Assembly (NCBI GenBank): GCA_964551635.1
Contig: CAZKDZ010000076.1
Location: forward strand, 1 to 64,000
Origin: JAAXHE01 sp964551635
GTDB lineage: Bacteria > Latescibacterota > UBA2968 > GCA-2709665
Length of the DNA: 64,000 nucleotides
Direction: 5' to 3'
Positions 58,763 through 64,000 of the stretch are shown here, piece by piece (position 1 is the first letter of the stretch; every line of letters starts with the position of its first letter). The position numbers were made by a program, and so were the translations under genes. The notes beneath the pieces were generated by a model. The model had not been told where the DNA came from, made no database searches, and was given only the letters and a program-made list of their open reading frames with translations.

Positions 58763-61700
58763 ATGCTCAAGCGCCATTCCATACGGCAGGTCTTCATGAT
58801 CTGCGCGGGCCTGTTCACAACGGCAGGCGCGGCGCCGCCGCCTGAACGGTTGACCGTCTTCGATCTGGAACGGACCCTTCGCGCGGATGGCGGCCGTGGA
58901 CCTTATCGTATTTCGGATCGGCCGATTCTGGTGGACAGCGAACGGGTCTGGGTTGGGGACAGCCTGCTCGTGAGGGACCTGGACTACGACCTGAACTACG
59001 CCGACGGATTGCTGCTGCTGGCGCGGGGGCGGCCGCGAGGCGTCGAGTTTCTGGTCCGGTTCCGGCAGTTGCCCCGGGTGCTGTCCCGCGTTTACAGGCG
59101 TCGTGACCAGGACGTTCAACGGGCGCCGGTACGGCCGGCCCCGGCCCGGCGCCGGCGGCTTCGCGCGTCAGCGAGAGCGCCCGAGGCGTACGGCGAGGCG
59201 CAGACACAACTGGACGTGGGTGGCGTCAAACGCATTCAGGTCGCCGTTGGAGGAAACCGCGATCTCGAACTCAGCCAGTCGCTGCGGGTACATATTACAG
59301 GCCAGATGGCGGACGGCGTCGAAGTAACCGCGCTGCTGTCGGACCGGAACCTTCCGTTGGGGATTGAAGGGAGCACCCGCAGCCTGCAGGAGCTGGACCG
59401 GGTGATGTTTCAGGTCCGTTCACGGAAGCTCTCGGCCTCACTCGGCGATCTGGACGTTGCGTTTGACGGTACCACATTCGGCAGGTATCGCCGCAGGCTT
59501 CACGGCGCGCACGTCGCGTATTCGTCTTCCGGGAGAGATTTGAGGATATTCGGGGCATCCGCTGACGGACGCTGGATCAGCCACCGCCTTCTTCCCGTCG
59601 AAGGATATCAGGGCCCGTACCGGTTGCCAGGTAACGCGGGGGCGAGGGACGGACGCATCGCGGCGGGTTCGGAACGGGTCTGGCAGGACGGACGTCTGTT
59701 GCGGGGGGGCGAAAGTCAGGACTACGTTGTGGACTATGAAATGTCCACAATCACATTTACACCCGTCAGGCCGGTAACCGGGCAGAGCCGCATTACCGTG
59801 GAGTACCAGTACGAGGCGCCCGGCTCCCGCCGGCGTCTGATGGGCGCACGCGGTACGCTCGCGCTCTCCGATGACCGTCTGAAGCTGGGGGGCACGTACA
59901 TTCGGGAGGCCGACCCGGACGGCCGGGTCCCGGGTGTCGGCATTTCCGCACCTCCGTTTCAGCCCGTACGACATCAGCTGGCTGTGATGGACGCGGCGTA
60001 TGAACCGGTCGGGGGTGTGCGGTTCGACGGCGAACTGGCGCTGAGCCAGGCGCCCGCGCTCGTGGACGGGGATACGCAGCAGCGTGGCCGAGCATTCAGG
60101 CTGGGACTGGACTTGTGGCCGGAGGCGCTGCGGCTGGGCGGAACTGGCATCGGGCGGTTTCGACTGACCGGCGCATTCAGGCAGATCGGCGCACAGTTTC
60201 GCGGGATCGAGAGGCCCGAGAGGGTAACGCGCGAGGGGCGGTGGGGCTGGCAGGCCGACGGTCCGCAGGCCGGAGACCGGATGGGCGAAGTCGCGTTGCA
60301 GTACGCCCTGAGGCCCGGCATCCGGTTCGACGCCGGCTACGGCAGGCGCCTCGGAAAGGTGAACGCGGTCCGGCGCGACGCGGGGCTTCAGATTTCCAAC
60401 GCGCGCGGGCCGCAGGTGTTCTATCGATTCGACGAGGTGTCTCACGGGTCAGGGTTGTTCTCCCGTCATCGGAGCCGCATCCGGGCGCCTTTGCGAGGGA
60501 TTACGCCAGGGATTCGTTTCGAGTCGGAAACCGCGACGGGGTCGTCGGTTGCTCATTCCACGCTGTTCTACGCCACCGCGCCCGATTCCGCGCATCGCGG
60601 GATACGCATCCGGGCGGGGGCGATGGACCTCTCCACGCGGATGATGGGTGCGCTGGCGTGGACGTCGGAGGTTTCAATCCGCAGAATAGGCGTCCGGGAG
60701 CGCGCGTGGCAGGACAGCCTGCGGGCCTGGGCCACGACCCACCGCGCCACGATGTCCGGCCGGCGCGGGCTGTCGTTTTCCGGAGAGTACAGCAGGAGCC
60801 GAACGAATTCACCGCTGCATCCGGAAAAGGGGCGAGTTACGGACCTTGCCCGCATCAGGTGGGGGTACGACGTTCTGAACGGCGCCGTTTCGCACAGATT
60901 CTCCTATCGGATCTCGAGTACCGGGGCCCCGGACGGCGGGCCGGTGTTTGTCGACGTCGGACGCGGTCGAGGCACGCATGAATGGGAAGACGTGGACGGC
61001 GACGGGCTCCGGGATCCGGAGGAATTCGTTGCCGACACCGATGGAGAATACGTACGGTTCTTCAGCCCGTCCGTCGGATTCCGTCCCGTGCGTGACGCGG
61101 CTCTTGCGGCCAGGACGGAATTGGTGTTGAAGCGGCTGCTGAAATCTCCCGAGGGCAGGTGGTTGCGTCTTCTCTCAGGCCTGTCGCTGGACGTATCGTT
61201 GGAAGCCGACCGGCAGGCGCCGCCGGACGATGCCGGCGTGGCGCCCTGGAACCTGTACGGTTTCGGTTCCGGCGAGGGGATGCTGAACGGCAGGCGCGAG
61301 CTGAGGACGCGGCTCTACCTGTTCCGATACGGCCGTCCCGCCACGCTGCGTCTATCCACCCGCCGGGGTTCCCGGGTGGACCGGGACTTCACCGGAGGTG
61401 CGCTGGAGACGAATTCGCGGGCGTCCGCACTGGGACGATTCACGCTTGGCAGGACGTCATCTCTGGAGTTGGAGCTGCATGGCGAGACGCGGGACCGGCC
61501 CGGTGAAGGGCCTTTTTTCTACCGGATCCGGTCGCGCCGGATTTCAATGAACGGGTACCGGCACCCGCCCAGGTCGTGGCAGTCCCGCCTGGAACTGTCA
61601 ATCGGCAGGGACCGGGAGGAGAATCGAGCACTGGTGGCCCGCTTTGTGTCCGTCCGCCCGGAATTCCGGCGCGCGCTTCCCGGCCGGGGTCGATTAAGGG

Positions 61701-61918
61701 TATCGTGTGACTGGACCCGTGTTTTCGGGTCCGGATCCATGCCGTTGTTTCTGAGAATGGCCGATGGAAACCGGGACGGAAACAACCTCGGCTGGCGTCT
61801 GGGCGTGGACTACCGGCTGGGTCGGTATCTGACGGCCACGGCCCTGTACGACGGGCGCAGGCGGCCCGGAAGATCTCTCCTGCATCTCGGGCGCATGGAG
61901 ATGCGGGCCCTGTTCTGA
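58763..61918 (+). CDS. Large predicted outer-membrane protein with internal repeats
   Basis: A 1051-residue protein with a signal peptide (residues 1-24). A repeated unit occurs at 46-86 (GPYRISDRPILVDSERVWVG) and 283-332 (GPYRLPG..., then GSERVWQDGRLLRG and DYVVDYEMSTITF). From about 350 the sequence alternates short strands typical of a large beta-barrel. EDVDGDGLRDPEEF near 740 is a calcium-binding DxDxDG loop. It resembles large unannotated barrel proteins of FCB-group genomes. ATG 58763 lacks a ribosome site; 58796 is an alternative but shortens the leader. Confidence 0.7.
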   Translation: MLKRHSIRQVFMICAGLFTTAGAAPPPERLTVFDLERTLRADGGRGPYRISDRPILVDSERVWVGDSLLVRDLDYDLNYADGLLLLARGRPRGVEFLVRFRQLPRVLSRVYRRRDQDVQRAPVRPAPARRRRLRASARAPEAYGEAQTQLDVGGVKRIQVAVGGNRDLELSQSLRVHITGQMADGVEVTALLSDRNLPLGIEGSTRSLQELDRVMFQVRSRKLSASLGDLDVAFDGTTFGRYRRRLHGAHVAYSSSGRDLRIFGASADGRWISHRLLPVEGYQGPYRLPGNAGARDGRIAAGSERVWQDGRLLRGGESQDYVVDYEMSTITFTPVRPVTGQSRITVEYQYEAPGSRRRLMGARGTLALSDDRLKLGGTYIREADPDGRVPGVGISAPPFQPVRHQLAVMDAAYEPVGGVRFDGELALSQAPALVDGDTQQRGRAFRLGLDLWPEALRLGGTGIGRFRLTGAFRQIGAQFRGIERPERVTREGRWGWQADGPQAGDRMGEVALQYALRPGIRFDAGYGRRLGKVNAVRRDAGLQISNARGPQVFYRFDEVSHGSGLFSRHRSRIRAPLRGITPGIRFESETATGSSVAHSTLFYATAPDSAHRGIRIRAGAMDLSTRMMGALAWTSEVSIRRIGVRERAWQDSLRAWATTHRATMSGRRGLSFSGEYSRSRTNSPLHPEKGRVTDLARIRWGYDVLNGAVSHRFSYRISSTGAPDGGPVFVDVGRGRGTHEWEDVDGDGLRDPEEFVADTDGEYVRFFSPSVGFRPVRDAALAARTELVLKRLLKSPEGRWLRLLSGLSLDVSLEADRQAPPDDAGVAPWNLYGFGSGEGMLNGRRELRTRLYLFRYGRPATLRLSTRRGSRVDRDFTGGALETNSRASALGRFTLGRTSSLELELHGETRDRPGEGPFFYRIRSRRISMNGYRHPPRSWQSRLELSIGRDREENRALVARFVSVRPEFRRALPGRGRLRVSCDWTRVFGSGSMPLFLRMADGNRDGNNLGWRLGVDYRLGRYLTATALYDGRRRPGRSLLHLGRMEMRALF

Positions 61919-61936
61919 GGAACGGAAAGGTGCGGT

Positions 61937-63652
61937 GTGTCTAGACAGTTGCGTATATGTCCCTATGGCCTTGTCATCTCGCTTGTCGTGGGCGTGTCAG
62001 GAGACGTGTTTGCGTCGGATCGCGTGCTCGTTCGGCAGGTGCGGGTAGACGGGGCGCACCGGGTTTCCGGGGACCGCGTTCGGGGATGGCTGATGACGCG
62101 GGCAGGCATGCCTCTGGACAGCCTGTTGCTTGAGAAGGATATGGCGCGAATTCTGGAAGGCTATGTGCACGAGGGTTACTGGCAGGTATCCGTCGCGTTT
62201 CCGGAGGTGGAACTGGATCGGGGGCGAGTGCGGTTTCGGATCGAGGAGGGCCGGCGGACCCTTATCAATACGGTCCGGATTTCAGGAAATGTACACGTTG
62301 CAACGGACTCGCTGATGAGCCGGATGTTTTCGCGCAGCGGTTCGCCGCTTGTCAGGGAATCCCTGGAGTTCGACATCGAAGCGATTCTCGGGTTCTACGA
62401 GAACCGCGGCTACCCCTATTGTTCGGTGGCGCCTGAGGTGAGCTTGCTGCCCGGCAGCCACGCGGCCGGGGTCAGGATCGCTGTCGACGAAGGTCCCTTC
62501 GTGCGGGTGGATACGATCCGCTTCGCAGGTAACCGGATCACCCGTGACGAGACTTTGCGCCGGGAAATGCGGATGGCGCAGGGTGGGCCCTACGACCAGC
62601 GACGGGTCGACCGTGCACTCCGTGCGCTCAGGCGGCTTCCGTTTCTGCTGGACGTGGATGCCCCGTTATTGACTACCGAACCCGATGGCCGGACGGCGCT
62701 GGTCGTTACCGTCCACGAGGCCCCGGCCGGCAGGGCAGAAGGCGTCGTTGGCGTTGCGCCCGCGTCGCGCGATGGCGTCCAGGGGCTTAGCGGATCGTTC
62801 GCGACCACGTTTGTGAATCTGCTCGGAACCGGCAGGCGGGCGGACGCCTCCTGGTCGCGAAGCGGAAGGGGGGCGTCAGACCTGGACCTGCGTTACCATG
62901 AACCCTGGATCCTGAGGCGGCCCCTGGGCCTGGAGGCGGGGCTGCTGATGCGACAGCGGCCCGGATTCGCTGAAAACCGCATGGGTCTCGGCGTCAGTCT
63001 GACGACGGCCGGCGGCGCCCGGGTCCGGCTGGGTGCTTCCAGGGGCGGAATCCGGCCGGATTCGAGCGGGGCAAGCGGATTTGAGAAGGGTCGTATAACG
63101 TCTCTGGACGGTGCGCTGGAATTGGACCGCAGGAACGATCGATGGAACCCGACGTCGGGGTCGTTGTATCGCGTCGGCCTCGTGTGGAGCCGCGTGACGC
63201 AGGGCAGCGGCGCCGGCCGGAGGTTGCGCGCGACCGCGGACCTGCATCGAATTCTCGCGCTGGGCCAGCGGACCGCGTTGGCAGCCTCGCTGCATGGAGC
63301 GGGTGTTGCAGAAACCGGCATCGGGCTTCCGGACGGGCCGTTTCGATTGGGAGGCGCCACGTCGATACGAGGCTATCGTGAGGAGGAGTTTCTGGTGAAC
63401 CGGGCGATCTGGATGAATCTGGAACTGCGCCTGATCCTTGCGCGCCGGTCACGGGCGTTTCTCTTTGTCGATGCCGGTGTTCTGGGAGATGCCGCGGGGG
63501 GCGAAAGGAAGGGGTTGCTCTTCCCGCTTGGTTTCGGACTGGGCATGCGAACCGTATCCCGGTTCGGGACCATCGGAATGGATTACGGGCTGGCAAGAAC
63601 CGACAGTCCGGGTCGTGGAAAGGTTCACGTACGTATGGTGAACGACTTCTAA
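61937..63652 (+). CDS. BamA/TamA-like Omp85 outer-membrane protein
   Basis: A 571-residue Omp85 protein. A signal peptide (to about residue 27) is followed by about three POTRA-like modules (VRQVRVDGAHRVSGDRVRGWL, LINTVRISGNVHVATDSL, VDTIRFAGNRITRDETLRREM) and a C-terminal barrel of about 300 residues. FRLGGATSIRGYREEEF holds the conserved RGY/RGF motif of lid loop 6, and the chain ends in VNDF. It is shorter than BamA (about 800), closer to TamA-like or accessory Omp85 proteins. Start is GTG 61937 after GGAAAGG, 18 bp after the large barrel gene, which may be its client. Confidence 0.85.
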   Translation: MSRQLRICPYGLVISLVVGVSGDVFASDRVLVRQVRVDGAHRVSGDRVRGWLMTRAGMPLDSLLLEKDMARILEGYVHEGYWQVSVAFPEVELDRGRVRFRIEEGRRTLINTVRISGNVHVATDSLMSRMFSRSGSPLVRESLEFDIEAILGFYENRGYPYCSVAPEVSLLPGSHAAGVRIAVDEGPFVRVDTIRFAGNRITRDETLRREMRMAQGGPYDQRRVDRALRALRRLPFLLDVDAPLLTTEPDGRTALVVTVHEAPAGRAEGVVGVAPASRDGVQGLSGSFATTFVNLLGTGRRADASWSRSGRGASDLDLRYHEPWILRRPLGLEAGLLMRQRPGFAENRMGLGVSLTTAGGARVRLGASRGGIRPDSSGASGFEKGRITSLDGALELDRRNDRWNPTSGSLYRVGLVWSRVTQGSGAGRRLRATADLHRILALGQRTALAASLHGAGVAETGIGLPDGPFRLGGATSIRGYREEEFLVNRAIWMNLELRLILARRSRAFLFVDAGVLGDAAGGERKGLLFPLGFGLGMRTVSRFGTIGMDYGLARTDSPGRGKVHVRMVNDF

Positions 63653-63678
63653 CGTCCCCGAAAAACGACGAATCCTGG

Positions 63679-64000
63679 TCAAAAGGGGAACAGGACGGGG
63701 ATGTTTTCGGGCGGGAGAGCGCCGCCGTATTCGCAGACCTGAAAGGCCTCGGCATACCGGACAGCGAGTCCGCGGCTTTCGCCGTAACGTTTCACGAGAA
63801 TGTCCCGATGCCGGTCGGCAACCGCGCGGAACTGCTCCAGCCGGTGCTCCAGCCACTTCCTGCGCTGGCGGGGCGATTTCGGCACTTCGTCGAGCTTTCC
63901 GGCGTTATAGGGCAGCCACTCGTACATCTGCGACGTATGACAGTGCAGCATATCGAGCTTTTTCTCCACAATCGCATCGATGTCGATTGCGACCTCGGGC
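63679..64000 (-). CDS. PIG-L-type deacetylase, C-terminal part, runs off the window
   Basis: The frame is open to the right edge, so the catalytic N-terminal part (HPDD-type motif) is not visible. The visible 106 residues begin VAIDIDAIVEKKLDMLHCHTSQ; HCHTSQMYEW and the following basic helix (RQRRKWLEHRLEQFRAVADR) match the C-terminal region of the PIG-L/LmbE zinc deacetylase family, where H-x-SQ is conserved. Family members remove acetyl groups from N-acetylglucosamine-type sugars. It is convergent with the Omp85 gene. Confidence 0.65.
   Translation of the reverse strand, partial: PEVAIDIDAIVEKKLDMLHCHTSQMYEWLPYNAGKLDEVPKSPRQRRKWLEHRLEQFRAVADRHRDILVKRYGESRGLAVRYAEAFQVCEYGGALPPENIPVLFPF

Overview
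The window is GC-rich, densely coded DNA from a Gram-negative bacterium. It carries a LolCDE-like lipoprotein-sorting locus, an Omp85/BamA-like barrel and other predicted outer-membrane barrels. The mix of five Gfo/Idh/MocA dehydrogenases, two PhyH-type dioxygenases, a sulfatase, a DUF1080-type protein, a PQQ-propeller protein and a ManD-like enolase-superfamily enzyme resembles uncultured FCB-group or Poribacteria-type genomes such as Latescibacterota. That placement is inference from gene content only; no rRNA or tRNA was found to anchor it.

Layout: 1-5229 is an outer-membrane lipoprotein transport operon (LolA-like, two LolC/E-like permeases, LolD-like ATPase, barrel protein). 5335-21871 is a catabolic block: M19 dipeptidase, Gfo/Idh/MocA and ManD-like enzymes, a flavoprotein, an omega-aminotransferase, an alpha-toroid-like unknown, aldo/keto reductase, DUF1080 protein, PQQ propeller, TIM-barrel isomerase and the first gene of a dipeptide-type ABC transporter. 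The transporter (20309-23842) has a binding protein and two permeases but no ATPase in the window. 23861-27374 holds an unusual small transcription unit (strong promoter, 11-codon ORF, structured RNA, terminator) followed by the translation cluster rplM-rpsI-rpsB-tsf-frr, in which pyrH is absent.

27448-37247 is mixed: a metallophosphoesterase overlapping a YgiT-type zinc-finger gene, a TSUP exporter, VOC protein, methyltransferase, small membrane proteins, a guanine-deaminase-like enzyme, a Memo-family protein, a nitrilase-type amidohydrolase and a sulfatase. 37380-44003 is an accessory island: a RecQ-type helicase fused to a phosphoribosyltransferase domain, followed by a DprA-like gene, under a long inverted repeat that covers the start region; then an oxidoreductase, AT-richer gene-poor DNA and an orphan ORF. 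44004-48122 has two PhyH-type dioxygenases, a Na/Pi cotransporter and another oxidoreductase.

48547-63652 contains an exported TPR-thioredoxin protein, a pair of exported TldD-family proteins of which only the first keeps the zinc motif, an EamA transporter, a VOC protein, a MazEF-like toxin-antitoxin pair, dapL, an NHL-repeat protein, a 1051-residue predicted outer-membrane protein and a BamA/TamA-like protein. A PIG-L-type deacetylase runs off the right edge.

The most notable non-gene structures are two 162-bp inverted copies of a palindromic MITE-like element (20132-20293 and 46130-46291), the 23.86-24.15 kb RNA unit, and the inverted repeat at the start of the RecQ gene.
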